Shown: positions 23,519 to 33,845, counted from the first letter of the stretch. The stretch: DNA of 64,000 nucleotides from Hyphomicrobiales bacterium (GCA_900473805.1 UCMS01000014.1:124001-188000); one strand, 5' to 3'. Numbers and translations are program-made. The notes: generated by a model not told the origin, from the letters alone.

Positions 23519-23893
23519 ATGTCCCTCAAGATTCGTCTCGCCCGCGGTGGTTCCAAGAAGCGCCCGTACTACCAGATCGTTGTTGCCGACGCCCGTTCGC
23601 CGCGTGATGGCCGCTTCCTCGACAAGGTCGGTTCCTGGAACCCGATGCTCGGCAAGGACAACGAAAAGCGCGTCGAGCTTGACGTAGACGCCATCAAGGC
23701 CTGGGTTGCCAAGGGCGCACAGCCGACCGACCGCGTTCTCCGCTTCATGGCAGAAGCCGGCATTGCCGAGCGCGCTGCCCGCAGCAACCCGGACAAGGCA
23801 AAGCCGGGCAAGAAGGCCCAGGAGCGCGCTGCCGAGAAGGCACAGAAGGCAGCCGACGCTGCTGCCGCCGCTTCGGAAGCCGCTGCAGAATAA
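23519..23893 (+). CDS. rpsP: 30S ribosomal protein S16
   Basis: A 124-residue S16. The start [20 protein letters not shown] is diagnostic. The last 40 residues form an Ala/Lys/Glu-rich tail absent from E. coli S16 (82 residues) and common in rhizobia. AAGGAG precedes the ATG. It is followed by a strong terminator, which separates it from rimM-trmD. Confidence 0.98.
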   Translation: MSLKIRLARGGSKKRPYYQIVVADARSPRDGRFLDKVGSWNPMLGKDNEKRVELDVDAIKAWVAKGAQPTDRVLRFMAEAGIAERAARSNPDKAKPGKKAQERAAEKAQKAADAAAAASEAAAE

Positions 23894-23914
23894 TCGGCAA
23901 AAAGCCGTTTCCAG

Positions 23915-23945
23915 CGGGCGGTGGGTCACCCCACCGCCCGTTTTT
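23915..23945 (+). terminator. Intrinsic terminator after rpsP
   Basis: A perfect 11-bp stem (CGGGCGGTGGG at 23915-23925, CCCACCGCCCG at 23930-23940) with a TCAC loop is followed by TTTTT. It lies between rpsP and rimM, so rimM either depends on readthrough or has its own promoter in 23946-24013. Confidence 0.93.
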
Positions 23946-24013
23946 GCGTTTTCTTTCCGGTCGCTTCCGCCTAAAAGGAAAGCCGAACCGTATGTGCAGG
24001 ACCGTTCCCTCCG

Positions 24014-24592
24014 ATGAGCAAGCTTGAAAATCCGATACTGATGGCCGTGATCGGTGCAGCCCAGGGGCTCCGGGGCGAGGTGCGGGTCAAGACCTTCACC
24101 GAGGATCCGCTGGGTCTCGGCGACTACGGGTTCCTGTATGCCGCCGATGGCCGCAAGTTCGAGATCCTCGAAATCCGCGACGGCAAAACGGTCGCGATCG
24201 TCCGCTTCCGCGGCATCAACGACCGCAATGCCGCCGAAGCGCTGAACGGTACCGAGCTCTTCGTCGACCGTGATGCGCTGCCGGATGATGATCTGGACGA
24301 AGACGAATTCTACTATGCAGACCTTGAGGGGCTCGAGGTCTATGACGCCGAGAACAATCACTATGGCGCGGTGACCGCCGTCTATGATTTCGGCGCCGGC
24401 GATCTGCTGGAGCTCAAGGGCCCAGGCAAGCGGCCCGTGCTCATTCCCTTCTCCGAGGCCGCCGTGCTGGAGATCGATCTCGAGGGCGGGCGCATTCTCG
24501 TCGATCCGATCGCCGCCGGCCTGAAGGACGACGGCGAGGAAAAGCCTTACGGCAATGCCGGGGGCAAGCCGCGGCCGAACAACGGTCGCTGA
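24014..24592 (+). CDS. rimM: Ribosome maturation factor RimM
   Basis: A 192-residue RimM with the N-terminal beta-barrel domain ([20 protein letters not shown]) and a C-terminal PRC barrel (about 95-170, including [11 protein letters not shown] and [10 protein letters not shown]). It binds S19 and helps 30S head assembly. Its stop directly abuts the trmD start at 24593. Confidence 0.96.
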   Translation: MSKLENPILMAVIGAAQGLRGEVRVKTFTEDPLGLGDYGFLYAADGRKFEILEIRDGKTVAIVRFRGINDRNAAEALNGTELFVDRDALPDDDLDEDEFYYADLEGLEVYDAENNHYGAVTAVYDFGAGDLLELKGPGKRPVLIPFSEAAVLEIDLEGGRILVDPIAAGLKDDGEEKPYGNAGGKPRPNNGR

Positions 24593-25291
24593 ATGCCCAT
24601 GCCCTTCAAGGCTTCCATCCTGACGCTCTATCCCGACATGTTTCCGGGGCATCTCGGCCTGGCGCTTGCCGGACGCGCGCTGGAGCGCGGCGACTGGTCG
24701 ATCGAAGCGGTCCAGATCCGCGATTTTGCAGAGGACAAACATCGCAGCGTTGATGATACGCCCTCGGGCGGCGGTGCCGGCATGGTGCTGCGTCCCGATG
24801 TCCTCGCGCGGGCCATCGATTCCATAGCCGACGATGGACGACCGCGCCTTTTGATGAGCCCACGTGGCCGGCCGCTGACCCAGGAGCGGGTGCGCGCACT
24901 GGCGGAAGGCGAGGGCGTGGTGATTGTCTGTGGCCGTTTCGAAGGCGTCGACCAGCGGGTGATCGATGCCCGGCAGCTCGAAGAGGTTTCCATCGGCGAC
25001 TATATTCTGTCTGGTGGCGAGCCGGCTGCGCTGACCCTGCTCGATGCCGTGGTCCGCATTCTCCCCGGCGTCATGGGCAATCAGCTGTCGGGCGTGCATG
25101 AGAGCTTCGAGGGCGGGCTGCTCGAACACCCGCAATACACCCGCCCGCAGGTCTTCGAGAACAGGGAGATCCCGGAGGTGCTCACCTCAGGCAATCATGC
25201 CGCGATCGAGAAATGGCGCCATGAACAGGCGGTTGCGCTCACCCGCGAGCGGCGCCCCGATCTTCTGCCCGCTCAGCCGGTGAAGAAGTAA
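24593..25291 (+). CDS. trmD: tRNA (guanine-N1)-methyltransferase TrmD
   Basis: A 232-residue SPOUT methyltransferase forming m1G37. The trefoil-knot AdoMet site is visible as [21 protein letters not shown] and [13 protein letters not shown]. The ATG directly follows the rimM stop. The 3' end overlaps the convergent TSUP gene by 19 bases. Confidence 0.97.
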   Translation: MPMPFKASILTLYPDMFPGHLGLALAGRALERGDWSIEAVQIRDFAEDKHRSVDDTPSGGGAGMVLRPDVLARAIDSIADDGRPRLLMSPRGRPLTQERVRALAEGEGVVIVCGRFEGVDQRVIDARQLEEVSIGDYILSGGEPAALTLLDAVVRILPGVMGNQLSGVHESFEGGLLEHPQYTRPQVFENREIPEVLTSGNHAAIEKWRHEQAVALTRERRPDLLPAQPVKK

Positions 25292-26019
25292 TAGCCGGCA
25301 AGCGCCAGGCCGGCAGCCACCACGATCCAACGCAGGATGGACTGCGGCACCTTCTTGGCCACGGCAACACCGGCATAGCCGCCGGCTGCCACGGCCGGGA
25401 TCATGATCGCAGCATGCAGCCAGGATAGCGCGCCCGCGCCGACAAAGACGACGATCGCCACGGCTGCAATCACGATCGACAGGAAGTTCTTGAGCGCGTT
25501 GAGGCGGTGATAATCGCCACCGCTTGCCAGCCCCAGCGACGCGAGCATCATGATGCCCATGCCGGCACCGAAGAAGCCGCCATAGAAGGAGGTTGCGCCC
25601 TGGAGCGTCAGGCCCAGCGGGGTGGCAGGATGGCTTTCTCCCTTGGTCTTTGGCCGCAGCTTCGGCCCGGCCGCGAAGATCACGGTCGCGCCCAAGAGCA
25701 GCCAGGGCACCATGGCGCGAAAGGCCGGATTTGACAGCGAGATCAGGAACAGCGCTCCGCCGAGCGCGCCGATAGCCGAGACGGCGCCAAGGATCCAGGC
25801 GCCGCGTCCCATGGCCTTCAGCTCCTTGCCATAGGCCAGTGTCGAGGTGATGTAGCCGGGAAACTGGATGACAGATGAGGTCGCGTTGGCGCTGATCGGC
25901 GGCAGGCCGGCAAGCGTCAGTGCGCCGAAGGTCAGGAAGGTTCCGCCGCCCGCAATCGCATTGACTGCCCCTGACAGAAAGCCTGCCCCAAACAGCAGAA
26001 GTATCAGTGCAATCGACAT
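25273..26019 (-). CDS. TSUP (TauE/SafE) family permease
   Basis: A 248-residue membrane protein with about eight hydrophobic segments and the family motif [19 protein letters not shown] near residue 25. TSUP proteins move small organic or inorganic anions such as sulfite, sulfonates or sulfoacetate; the substrate here is not predictable. ATG 26019 (MSIALILLL) begins with the first membrane segment; the longer upstream ORF lacks family features. Its 3' end overlaps trmD. Confidence 0.88.
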   Translation of the reverse strand: MSIALILLLFGAGFLSGAVNAIAGGGTFLTFGALTLAGLPPISANATSSVIQFPGYITSTLAYGKELKAMGRGAWILGAVSAIGALGGALFLISLSNPAFRAMVPWLLLGATVIFAAGPKLRPKTKGESHPATPLGLTLQGATSFYGGFFGAGMGIMMLASLGLASGGDYHRLNALKNFLSIVIAAVAIVVFVGAGALSWLHAAIMIPAVAAGGYAGVAVAKKVPQSILRWIVVAAGLALAGYYFFTG

Positions 26020-26123
26020 CAGACCCCATCTCCTCCGAAACCAGGCACCGTGATAGGGGGAGACATCCTGCGCCGCAAGGCGTCCGGCACTCTGCGGCGG
26101 TGCAAAAAATCGGGGCCAAAGGG

Positions 26124-26152
26124 GTGACAAGGCGCATGTCTTGGTGTATTGG
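26124..26152 (+). promoter_or_regulatory. Candidate promoter for rplS
   Basis: GTGACA at 26124-26129 and TATTGG at 26147-26152 are separated by 17 bases, a reasonable sigma-70-type match. The transcript would have a leader of about 140 bases before rplS. Confidence 0.4.
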
Positions 26153-26297
26153 CCGCCTCGGAAATGGGCGTTTCGCCCGTCTGCCACAACAAAGAACTGC
26201 GAATTCGCTCCGGCCCCACAGGGTCAATATCCTCAGGCATCGTTCCAAGGGATCATCGTCGAGCGCTCTGGCTGTTTCAGAAGAACCGAGGTTAGAC

Positions 26298-26834
26298 ATG
26301 AACATCATTCAGCAGCTGGAAGCCGAACAGGCCGCCAAGATCGAAGCCAAGCGCAAGCTCCCGGAATTCTCCCCGGGCGACACGCTCCGCGTCAACGTCA
26401 CCGTCAAGGAAGGCAACCGTACCCGCGTACAGGCCTACGAAGGCGTTTGCATCGCTCGTTCGGGCGCCGGCATCAACGAGAGCTTCACCGTTCGCAAGAT
26501 CTCCTACGGTGAAGGCGTCGAGCGCGTATTCCCGGTCTACTCGCCGCTCGTTGAAAGCGTCGAAATTGTCCGCCGCGGTAAGGTCCGTCGCGCCAAGCTC
26601 TACTACCTGCGCGACCGTCGCGGTAAGTCGGCTCGTATCGTAGAAAACACCGGCACCCGCGCCCGCAAGCTCAACGACGCCGAGCGCGCCGCTGTTGCCG
26701 AGGAAAAGGCACGTCTGGAAGCCGAAAAAGTTGCAGCAGCACAGGCTCTGGCCGCTGAAAAGGCTGCAGCTGAAGCCGCTGAAAAGGCCGCTGCTGCTGA
26801 AGCCGCTGCCGCTGGCGACGCTTCTGCCGAATAA
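26298..26834 (+). CDS. rplS: 50S ribosomal protein L19
   Basis: A 178-residue L19 beginning [19 protein letters not shown], with [20 protein letters not shown] in the SH3-like domain. Beyond the usual 115 or so residues is a Glu/Ala/Lys-rich tail predicted to be helical or coiled, as in other rhizobial L19 proteins. An in-frame ORF extends upstream to 26007 but the family start is clear. A terminator follows. Confidence 0.98.
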   Translation: MNIIQQLEAEQAAKIEAKRKLPEFSPGDTLRVNVTVKEGNRTRVQAYEGVCIARSGAGINESFTVRKISYGEGVERVFPVYSPLVESVEIVRRGKVRRAKLYYLRDRRGKSARIVENTGTRARKLNDAERAAVAEEKARLEAEKVAAAQALAAEKAAAEAAEKAAAAEAAAAGDASAE

Positions 26835-26857
26835 GCAGACACGGTTTTGCATTGATC

Positions 26858-26885
26858 AAAGGCTCCGGTTTCCGGAGCCTTTTTT
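26858..26885 (+). terminator. Intrinsic terminator after rplS
   Basis: An 11-bp stem (AAAGGCTCCGG at 26858-26868 with CCGGAGCCTTT at 26872-26882) and a TTT loop run directly into a T tract ending at 26885. Confidence 0.92.
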
Positions 26886-26915
26886 CGTTGAGGCGTTCAG
26901 TTAGTGCTTGGCAGA

Positions 26916-27746
26916 TCAGAGGCTGACGCTGATCGCCCCGCCCGCGACGACCACGCAGGCGAGAAGTCGCCGGACCGTCAGCGGCTCGCCCAGCATCAGC
27001 GCACCGATGAGCACGGCGAAGACCACGCTGGTTTCGCGCACTGCCGTGACCAGGCCCGCCGGCGCATAGGCATAGGCCACGACCACCAGCCCATAGGCCA
27101 GCATGGCGACCAAGCCGCCACCCGCGGCCTTCCAGGTGAGCGGTGACTTGAGGTCAATGGCAAGACCTCTGCGCGTAACCCCAAAGGCGATGGTGATCAT
27201 GATGCCGAAGAGAAATAGCACCCACAGCGCATAGCCGACCGGAAGCTCGACGAGCTTCACCCCGCGCGAGTCCACCGTCGAATAGCAGGCGATGATGAGA
27301 CCGGTCGTCAGGGCAAAGAGGATCGACGACGTCGCCGCACGGGTCTTGCCGAGCGACAAGCTCATGATGCCTGTCGCAATCAGCAGCACGCCCAGCGTCT
27401 GCCACGGCCCCAAGACCTCACCGAAGAAGAGGAAGCCGCCCAGCGTCACCAGCAAAGGCACCGTGCCGCGCACGATCGGATAGACCTGGCCGAGTTGACC
27501 CTGCCGATAGGCTGCGACCAAAAACAGGCTGTAGCCGACCTGCAGGCCCGACGAGAGCAGGATGTAGGGCCAGGCGGCCGCACCGGGAACGGGAACAAGG
27601 AAGAGCAGGGGAAGCGTGATGATGCTGCCGGTCAGGCTCATCACGGTGATCGACCAGAGCCGGTCCGCCCCCGTTCGCAGGAAGGCATTCCAGCTCGCAT
27701 GCAGGATCGCTGCCACGAGCGCCAGCCCAACGGCGACGGCACTCAC
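26916..27746 (-). CDS. DMT-family (EamA) permease
   Basis: A 276-residue protein with about ten hydrophobic segments and two EamA repeats, the pattern of drug/metabolite transporters. The first repeat includes LHASWNAFLRTGAD and the second ends LIGALMLGEPLTVRR. The substrate is unknown; this branch is often annotated only as an EamA transporter. I chose GTG 27746, just before the first membrane segment and with AAGG upstream; an in-frame start at 27860 would add an uncharacteristic polar leader. Confidence 0.85.
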   Translation of the reverse strand: MSAVAVGLALVAAILHASWNAFLRTGADRLWSITVMSLTGSIITLPLLFLVPVPGAAAWPYILLSSGLQVGYSLFLVAAYRQGQLGQVYPIVRGTVPLLVTLGGFLFFGEVLGPWQTLGVLLIATGIMSLSLGKTRAATSSILFALTTGLIIACYSTVDSRGVKLVELPVGYALWVLFLFGIMITIAFGVTRRGLAIDLKSPLTWKAAGGGLVAMLAYGLVVVAYAYAPAGLVTAVRETSVVFAVLIGALMLGEPLTVRRLLACVVVAGGAISVSL

Positions 27747-27871
27747 GACCGCGCCTTGCGGTGCATGAGGAGGAATTCTCTGATGTTCATGGGAGACCCG
27801 CGGGCGGTATGTGACAGTTTCGTGACAGCACGACGATAGCGGCTTCACCTGTCTTTGCAACGGGGTGGCAC

Positions 27872-27903
27872 AAAAAGAAACCGCCCGCTTTGGGAGCGGG
27901 CGG
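27872..27903 (-). terminator. Intrinsic terminator after leuC
   Basis: On the minus strand a 9-bp stem (arms 27895-27903 and 27881-27889, CCGCCCGCT on the + strand) is followed by TTTCTTTTT, seen as AAAAAGAAA at 27872-27880. It lies 28 bases past the leuC stop. Confidence 0.9.
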
Positions 27904-27930
27904 CAGAGATAAGCTCAGTGGTCGTCGCGC

Positions 27931-29340
27931 TTAGTGGAAGTCGCGGATATCCACGAAGTGGCCCGCTACAGCAGCGGCTGCCGCCATGGCAGGCGAGACG
28001 AGGTGTGTGCGGCCCTTGAAGCCCTGACGTCCCTCGAAGTTGCGGTTCGAGGTAGACGCGCAACGCTCGCCAGGCTTCAGACGGTCGTCGTTCATCGCCA
28101 GGCACATCGAGCAGCCCGGCTCGCGCCAGTCGAAGCCGGCTTCCTTGAAGATCTTGTCGAGACCTTCGGCTTCTGCCTGTTCCTTCACGAGGCCCGAGCC
28201 CGGAACGATCATGGCCGACACGGTCGAGGCGACCTTCTTGCCTTCGACGACCTTGGCGACGGCGCGCAGGTCTTCGATGCGGCCATTGGTGCAGGAGCCG
28301 ATGAAGACGCGGTCGATCGCGATGTCGGTGATCTTCGTGCCCGGCTTCAGACCCATGTAATCGAGCGCACGCCACTTGGAAGCGCGCTTCGTCTCGTCCT
28401 GGATATCGTCGGGATTGGGCACGATGCCCTGAACCGAGACGACGTCTTCCGGGGAAGAGCCCCAGGACACGATCGGCGGCAGGTTGGCAGCGTCGAGAAC
28501 GACGACGCGGTCGAAATGTGCACCTTCATCGGACTTCAGCGTCTTCCAGTAGGCAATCGCCTGCTCGAGCGCTTCACCCTTGGGTGCACGCGGCTTGTCC
28601 TTGATGTATTCGAAGGTCTTCTCATCCGGCGCGATCAGGCCCGCGCGGGCGCCGCCTTCGATCGTCATGTTGCAGATCGTCATGCGGCCTTCCATCGAGA
28701 GCGATTCGATCGCTTCGCCGGCGAATTCGATGACATGGCCGGTGCCGCCGGCGGTGCCGATCTCGCCGATGATGGCGAGGATGATGTCCTTCGCCGTCAC
28801 GCCTTCGGGCAGTTTCCCGTCGACGCGCACCAGCATGTTCTTTGCCTTCTTCTGGATCAGCGTCTGGGTGGCGAGCACGTGCTCGACCTCGGATGTGCCG
28901 ATACCGTGGGCGAGAGCGCCGAAGGCGCCATGCGTCGAGGTGTGGCTGTCGCCGCAGACGATGGTCATGCCGGGCAGGGTGAAGCCCTGTTCCGGACCAA
29001 CGATGTGCACGATGCCCTGGCGCTTGTCGGAGGCCGAGTAGTACTCGACGCCGAATTCGGCCGCGTTGTTGGCGAGCGCCTCAACCTGGATGCGGCTCTC
29101 CTCGTTCTTGATGCCGAGGTGGCGATCCGGCGAAGTCGGCACGTTGTGGTCGACCACGGCGAGCGTCTTCTGCGGCGCGCGGACCTTGCGGCCGGCCATG
29201 CGCAGACCTTCGAAGGCCTGCGGGCTCGTCACTTCGTGAACGAGGTGACGGTCGATGTAGAGGAGACAGGTGCCGTCATCCTGGCGATCGACGACGTGGT
29301 CGTCCCAGATCTTGTCGTAAAGGGTGCGAGGTGCGCTCAT
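27931..29340 (-). CDS. leuC: 3-isopropylmalate dehydratase large subunit
   Basis: A 469-residue LeuC, the iron-sulfur subunit that with LeuD isomerises 2- to 3-isopropylmalate in leucine synthesis. Cluster ligands are visible in IGSCTNGR and in the later [30 protein letters not shown] is the typical aconitase-superfamily segment. leuD is not adjacent, as is usual in rhizobia. It has its own terminator. Confidence 0.97.
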   Translation of the reverse strand: MSAPRTLYDKIWDDHVVDRQDDGTCLLYIDRHLVHEVTSPQAFEGLRMAGRKVRAPQKTLAVVDHNVPTSPDRHLGIKNEESRIQVEALANNAAEFGVEYYSASDKRQGIVHIVGPEQGFTLPGMTIVCGDSHTSTHGAFGALAHGIGTSEVEHVLATQTLIQKKAKNMLVRVDGKLPEGVTAKDIILAIIGEIGTAGGTGHVIEFAGEAIESLSMEGRMTICNMTIEGGARAGLIAPDEKTFEYIKDKPRAPKGEALEQAIAYWKTLKSDEGAHFDRVVVLDAANLPPIVSWGSSPEDVVSVQGIVPNPDDIQDETKRASKWRALDYMGLKPGTKITDIAIDRVFIGSCTNGRIEDLRAVAKVVEGKKVASTVSAMIVPGSGLVKEQAEAEGLDKIFKEAGFDWREPGCSMCLAMNDDRLKPGERCASTSNRNFEGRQGFKGRTHLVSPAMAAAAAVAGHFVDIRDFH

Positions 29341-29671
29341 GGCTAAATTCCATCCAGACTGAGGAAAAAGGGATTTGGATCTTCGAGGATGCAGAAGGGC
29401 CGAATTTTCGGCCGAAGGCGATCAGCCGCGAAGGCTCGCCAGGGCCCCCTGAACGCGCGCGAAAAAGCGTGCCGGCAGACGCTTGTGGTCCTGCAGCACG
29501 ATAAACTGGTTCGCGAGGCATCCGAATTTCGATCCCATGGGCGGCGTCATACCAGTTTTCGCAGATGTCGGCAATTGCTTCGCACGGCCTCTGACATCGG
29601 TCTGTCATGAAGCAGTCGTGCAAGCATGCTTGATCTTCGTCAGCAAACACTCGCCTGCCGGAACCCGCGCC
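29341..29671. other. Divergent intergenic region leuC / ppk2
   Basis: These 331 bases contain no credible gene. There is a compact inverted repeat GGCCGAA-TT-TTCGGCC at 29398-29413, about 60 bases upstream of leuC, without a following T run. I looked for a leucine-rich leader peptide upstream of leuC and saw none. Promoters for both genes must lie here. Confidence 0.4.
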
Positions 29672-30565
29672 ATGAACGAAGACATCCATCGCATCAAGAC
29701 CGAAATCCTCGACAGCTTCGACGAGGAACTGGAGCAGCAGTTGGACGAGGAGCGCCTCGATCAACTGGTGGCCGATGGCATGGCGGAGCCGACCATCGAC
29801 CGGAAGATCTATTTCCGGGAACTCTTCCGTCTGCAGCACGAACTGGTGCGCCTGCAGGACTGGGTGCAGTACAAGAAGCTGAAGATGGTGGTGCTGTTCG
29901 AAGGTCGCGATTCGGCCGGCAAGGGGGGCGCGATCAAACGGGTCACCCAGCGGCTCAATCCGCGCGTCTGCCGGGTCGTGGCCCTGCCCGCGCCAACCGA
30001 GCGCGAACGCAGCCAGTGGTATTTCCAGCGTTACGTGCAGCACCTGCCGACGGCGGGCGAAATGGTCCTTTTCGACCGCTCCTGGTACAACCGCGCCGGC
30101 GTCGAGCGGGTCATGGGTTTTTGCACGCCGGATGAACTCGAAGAGTTCTTCCGCTCCGTCCCGGAATTCGAGCGCATGCTGGTGCGCTCCGGCATCATCC
30201 TCGTCAAATACTGGTTCTCGATCACCGACGAGGAGCAGGAATTCCGCTTCCAGATGCGCATCAATGATCCGCTGAAGCAGTGGAAGCTCTCACCGATGGA
30301 TCTGGAAAGCCGGGTGCACTGGGAGAGCTACACCCGGGCCAAGGAGGAAATGCTGGAGCGCACCCACATTCCGGAAGCCCCCTGGTGGGTGGTCCAGGCC
30401 GTGGACAAGAAGAAGGCGCGTCTCAACATGATCGCCCATCTCCTGTCGCAGGTGCCGTACGAGCATGTTCCGAAGGAAGCCGTCGAACTTCCGGCGCGCG
30501 TGCGCAACGCCGACTATATCCGCCATCCCGTCCCGCCCGAAATGTACGTGCCGGAAAAGTACTGA
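29672..30565 (+). CDS. ppk2: Polyphosphate kinase 2 (class I type)
   Basis: A 297-residue PPK2. Walker A is EGRDSAGKGGAIK (about 77-89), Walker B is LFDRSWYNRAG, and the lid region is RERSQWYFQRYVQHLP. Enzymes of this class use polyphosphate to phosphorylate nucleoside diphosphates (GDP or ADP). ATG 29672 (MNEDIHRIK) starts the conserved region. The gene is convergent with the amino-acid permease, only 4 bases from it. Confidence 0.93.
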   Translation: MNEDIHRIKTEILDSFDEELEQQLDEERLDQLVADGMAEPTIDRKIYFRELFRLQHELVRLQDWVQYKKLKMVVLFEGRDSAGKGGAIKRVTQRLNPRVCRVVALPAPTERERSQWYFQRYVQHLPTAGEMVLFDRSWYNRAGVERVMGFCTPDELEEFFRSVPEFERMLVRSGIILVKYWFSITDEEQEFRFQMRINDPLKQWKLSPMDLESRVHWESYTRAKEEMLERTHIPEAPWWVVQAVDKKKARLNMIAHLLSQVPYEHVPKEAVELPARVRNADYIRHPVPPEMYVPEKY

Positions 30566-30569
30566 GCGA

Positions 30570-31394
30570 TTATTCGCTTCGATTGCGCGAACGCATCCGC
30601 TTCTCGAAATCACGCAGCAGGATCGAAAGCCCGATCGTCAGGATCAGATAGACATAGGCGACGATCGAATAGGTCTCAAAGAAGCGGAACGAGCCAGAGG
30701 CGTAGACCTTGCCCATCTGGGTGATGTCGGCGACGCCCAGCACCGAGACCAGGGAAGAATCCTTTACCATCGCGACGAAGTCGTTCGACAGGGGCGGGAA
30801 GATCACCCGGATCGCCTGCGGGAAGACCACCAGCCGGAAGCGCTGGCTCCGACTCAACCCAAGCGCCTTAGCGGCTTCGATCTGCCCCTTGTCGATCGAC
30901 TGTATGCCAGCCCGGAAGATCTCGGCGATGAAGGCGGAATAGCCGATCATCAGGGCGATGATCGCCCTCCACATCAGCGACACGTCGCGCACGACCAGTG
31001 GCTCGACGAACCCGGCATTGATCAAAGGTGTGGCGACCAGATTGAACAGGGTGACGATCGCAGGGGCACCAACAAAAGCGATGTAAAACAACAGAACGAG
31101 TATCGGGATTCCGCGCACGACCTCGACATAGAAGCGTGCGATCTGGCGGAGGACCAGATGATCGGACATTCCGAGAAGAGCGACCAGCAGGCCCAGCGCC
31201 GTGGCGAGCAGAAACCCGGCCAGCGTCACGAAGACCGTGACACCGAGACCTTTCACGATCGTGTTGAAGACCTGAGCGTAGAGATCGCTGACGAAGATGA
31301 CGGCGCCGAGCGCAACCGCCAACACGACGAAGGCGACCAGCCACCATGGCCGGTCGCCCTTCGGATCACCCTGGGGCAAAGTCTGGAACGCCAT
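30570..31394 (-). CDS. Polar amino-acid ABC transporter permease
   Basis: A 274-residue His/Glu/Gln-type permease. After a polar start and one early membrane helix come about five further hydrophobic segments. The EAA-type loop is visible as EAAKALGLSRSQRFRLVVFP, where it contacts the ATPase. It lies 37 bases downstream of a matching periplasmic binding protein. No ATPase gene is adjacent, so it probably shares one encoded elsewhere. Confidence 0.9.
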   Translation of the reverse strand: MAFQTLPQGDPKGDRPWWLVAFVVLAVALGAVIFVSDLYAQVFNTIVKGLGVTVFVTLAGFLLATALGLLVALLGMSDHLVLRQIARFYVEVVRGIPILVLLFYIAFVGAPAIVTLFNLVATPLINAGFVEPLVVRDVSLMWRAIIALMIGYSAFIAEIFRAGIQSIDKGQIEAAKALGLSRSQRFRLVVFPQAIRVIFPPLSNDFVAMVKDSSLVSVLGVADITQMGKVYASGSFRFFETYSIVAYVYLILTIGLSILLRDFEKRMRSRNRSE

Positions 31395-31431
31395 CAGCCG
31401 CTGACCTTCGGGACAGGAGCAGCAAGCGGAC

Positions 31432-32229
31432 TCATTCGCCCATCTTGTAATCGAGGAACCACTTCTTGTTCAGTGCATCCAAGGTGCCATCCGCCTTCAA
31501 GGCTGCAATCGCCGCATTGACCGGCGCAACGAGATCGGAACCCTTGGGGAAGATGAAGCCGAAATCTTCGGTGCCGAGTGGTTCGCCGACGATCTTAAGG
31601 CTGCCGTTCGAGGCGGCGACATATCCGTTTCCGGCGGTGCTATCGGTGAGCACCAGATCGACGTCACCGGCCTTCAATGCCTGCACGGTTGCACCGAAGG
31701 TCTCGAACAGCTTGATGCGCGGGTTCTGCTCGTTGCCATCAAGCACTTCGTAGACAGCCGTGTAGAAGGGGCTCGTGCCCGGCTGGGCACCGACAAGGCC
31801 GCTTTCCAGCGCAGCAAAACTCTTGGCATCCGTGAACCGGCTTTCGTCGCCGCGGACCAGCATCAGCTGCTGCGAACGCATGTAAGGATCAGAGAAATCC
31901 ACCTTCTCTTTGCGGTCGTCCTTGATGGTGATGCCGGTCATGCCGATGTTGTACTGATTGTCCGAAACCGCCTGGATCATCGCGTCCCAGGAGGTGTTCT
32001 GGTATTCGACCTTGAAGTTCAACCGCTTGGCGATCTCGTTCATCGCGTCATATTCCCAGCCGATCTGCTGGCCCGACTTGGGATCGACGAATTGCAGGGG
32101 CGGATAGGCGTTCTCGGTCACCACGACGACCGACTTTCCTCCCAGATCAGGCAAAGTGTCGGCATTGGCGGTAAAGGGGAGGAGGGCAAGGGTGGACAGA
32201 CCGGCGAGCACAGCGCGGCGAAACAGCAT
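31432..32229 (-). CDS. Amino-acid ABC transporter substrate-binding protein
   Basis: A 265-residue family 3 solute-binding protein. A signal peptide is visible ([19 protein letters not shown], cleavage after ANA). Typical segments are [29 protein letters not shown] and the [17 protein letters not shown] motif. ATG 32229 has GGAG nine bases upstream; a TTG at 32241 is an alternative. It forms a two-gene unit with the downstream permease. Confidence 0.92.
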   Translation of the reverse strand: MLFRRAVLAGLSTLALLPFTANADTLPDLGGKSVVVVTENAYPPLQFVDPKSGQQIGWEYDAMNEIAKRLNFKVEYQNTSWDAMIQAVSDNQYNIGMTGITIKDDRKEKVDFSDPYMRSQQLMLVRGDESRFTDAKSFAALESGLVGAQPGTSPFYTAVYEVLDGNEQNPRIKLFETFGATVQALKAGDVDLVLTDSTAGNGYVAASNGSLKIVGEPLGTEDFGFIFPKGSDLVAPVNAAIAALKADGTLDALNKKWFLDYKMGE

Positions 32230-32448
32230 GGAAGTCTCCAAAAATTGTGGCGGTTCAGAGTGTCACATCTTGTTCCCTGCTGGCAAGGGACCAGCCGGGC
32301 CGGTTGCGTTCCACCCCTCCGAGACGGATTTTAACAGAGTTGAGCTGCGACATAGTTCTGTATTCCAGACCATCACAGAAAAATCTGCCCTCTTTGCTGG
32401 GTCGCGCTTGGAACATATGTGTGGTCCACAGCACAGAAAGGGCGCTCC

Positions 32449-32955
32449 ATGATTGGCAGAACAGCATCCATCCTGATTTCGCTTGGCCTGCTCGCGTCAT
32501 TTGCCGCATTTCCAGCAGCGCGGGCACAGGAAGCGGTCGTCGCTGCAGCGGACAAAGAGGCCCTTTTCGAAAGCCTCGACCCGGCGCTCAACGCCAACAA
32601 GCAGGTGGTCTATCACATTATGCGCGACCTCTTGGAAGCCGGCCATTGGGATAAGGCTGATCAATTCCTCACCGAACGTTACCTGCAGCACAATCCCATG
32701 GTGCCCTCGGGCCGCGACACCGTGGTCAACTTCTTTACTCAGGTATTAAAGGTCGAGAAAAAGCCGATTCCGGACAAGCTCACCACTCCGGTCGTCTTCG
32801 TGACGGCGGAAGGTGACCTGGTGACGGTCGCAACGGTACGGGAAGAGAAGGATCCGCAGGACCCAGACAAGACCTATACAACGACCTGGTACGATACCTG
32901 GCGGATCGTTGACGGCAAGGCAGACGAACACTGGGATGCCGCAGTCAAGCAGTAG
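32449..32955 (+). CDS. Secreted SnoaL/NTF2-like fold protein
   Basis: A 168-residue protein with a clear signal peptide (MIGRTASILISLGLLASF, cleavage after ARA or AQA near 26). The mature part resembles SnoaL-like NTF2-fold domains: HWDKADQFLTERYLQHNP, then GRDTVVNFF, then strands ending YDTWRIVDGKADEHWD. Members include small enzymes and binding proteins, so no reaction can be assigned. It is divergent from the amino-acid-binding protein gene and has AAGGG as SD. Confidence 0.75.
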   Translation: MIGRTASILISLGLLASFAAFPAARAQEAVVAAADKEALFESLDPALNANKQVVYHIMRDLLEAGHWDKADQFLTERYLQHNPMVPSGRDTVVNFFTQVLKVEKKPIPDKLTTPVVFVTAEGDLVTVATVREEKDPQDPDKTYTTTWYDTWRIVDGKADEHWDAAVKQ

Positions 32956-33014
32956 AGACAAGTGAGGCTGCGTCGACACTGCGCGCGCAGCCTCTTCCAC
33001 TCGTCTCCAAAAAC

Positions 33015-33845
33015 TCAGAAAGTCGCGGTCTTCGGATCAGGCCCGATGCGCGCATCGGTATTGTCGAGTTTGCCGATAACGTCCAGATCCTCAGCGGCGA
33101 GCTTGAAGTCGAAGACCTTGAAATTCTCGACGATACGCGAGGGCGTTACCGATTTCGGGATAACGACCAAACCAGTGTCGATATGCCAGCGAATGATGAC
33201 CTGCGCCGGCGTGCGGCCCAAGCGCTCTGCAATTTTGCCGATCTCCGGATGGTTGAGCAGCTTGCCCTGACCGAGCGGGCTCCAGGACTGTGTGGCGATC
33301 TGATGTTTTTCGTGGAATGCACGGCTCTCACGCTGCTGAAAATCCGGATGCAGTTCGATCTGGTTGATGGCAGGCACCACGCCCGTTTCGGCAACGATCC
33401 GGTCGATATGGTCTGGATAAAAGTTCGACACCCCGATCGACTTTGCCCTCCCCTCCTCCCGGAGCTTCACCAGAGCCTTCCATGTCTCGACGAAGAGGCC
33501 GCGATGCGCGGATGGCCAGTGGATGAGGTAAAGATCGACATAATCGGTGCCGAGCCGCTTCAGGCTGGCATCAAAGGCCTTCAGCGCCTGATCATAGCCC
33601 TGGTCGTTGTTCCAGAGCTTGGTCGTGACAAAGACCTCGCGACGGGGGATGCCCGATCCCCGGATACCCTCGCCCACGCCTTCTTCGTTCTCGTAGACCG
33701 CGGCCGTGTCGATATGCCGGTAGCCTGCCTCGAGCGCGGCCTTCACAGCAGGAGCCGCATCCTCGTTAGGCGTCTGCCAGACACCCAGACCTACCTGTGG
33801 GATCGTCTTGCCGTCATTGAGGGTGATGAAAGATTGGTCGGTCAT
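33015..33845 (-). CDS. Aldo/keto reductase (2,5-diketo-D-gluconate reductase-like)
   Basis: A 276-residue AKR. The catalytic tetrad is visible: Asp in GYRHIDTAAVYENE with the following Tyr, Lys in VTTKLWN, and His in LYLIHWPSA. The NADPH-binding C-terminus shows IPKSVTPSRIVEN. AKR5-type enzymes reduce 2,5-diketogluconate and other small carbonyls. It is monocistronic by position. The substrate is not determinable from sequence. Confidence 0.92.
   Translation of the reverse strand: MTDQSFITLNDGKTIPQVGLGVWQTPNEDAAPAVKAALEAGYRHIDTAAVYENEEGVGEGIRGSGIPRREVFVTTKLWNNDQGYDQALKAFDASLKRLGTDYVDLYLIHWPSAHRGLFVETWKALVKLREEGRAKSIGVSNFYPDHIDRIVAETGVVPAINQIELHPDFQQRESRAFHEKHQIATQSWSPLGQGKLLNHPEIGKIAERLGRTPAQVIIRWHIDTGLVVIPKSVTPSRIVENFKVFDFKLAAEDLDVIGKLDNTDARIGPDPKTATF

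Noticed and set aside
27746-27770. A 7-codon leader ORF overlapping the DMT permease start
   Set aside because: It has no SD and arises by chance from ATG...TGA spacing next to the GTG start.
27934-29346. A 470-codon open frame opposite leuC
   Set aside because: Shadow of leuC; composition biased to Asp, Arg and Val, with no motif.
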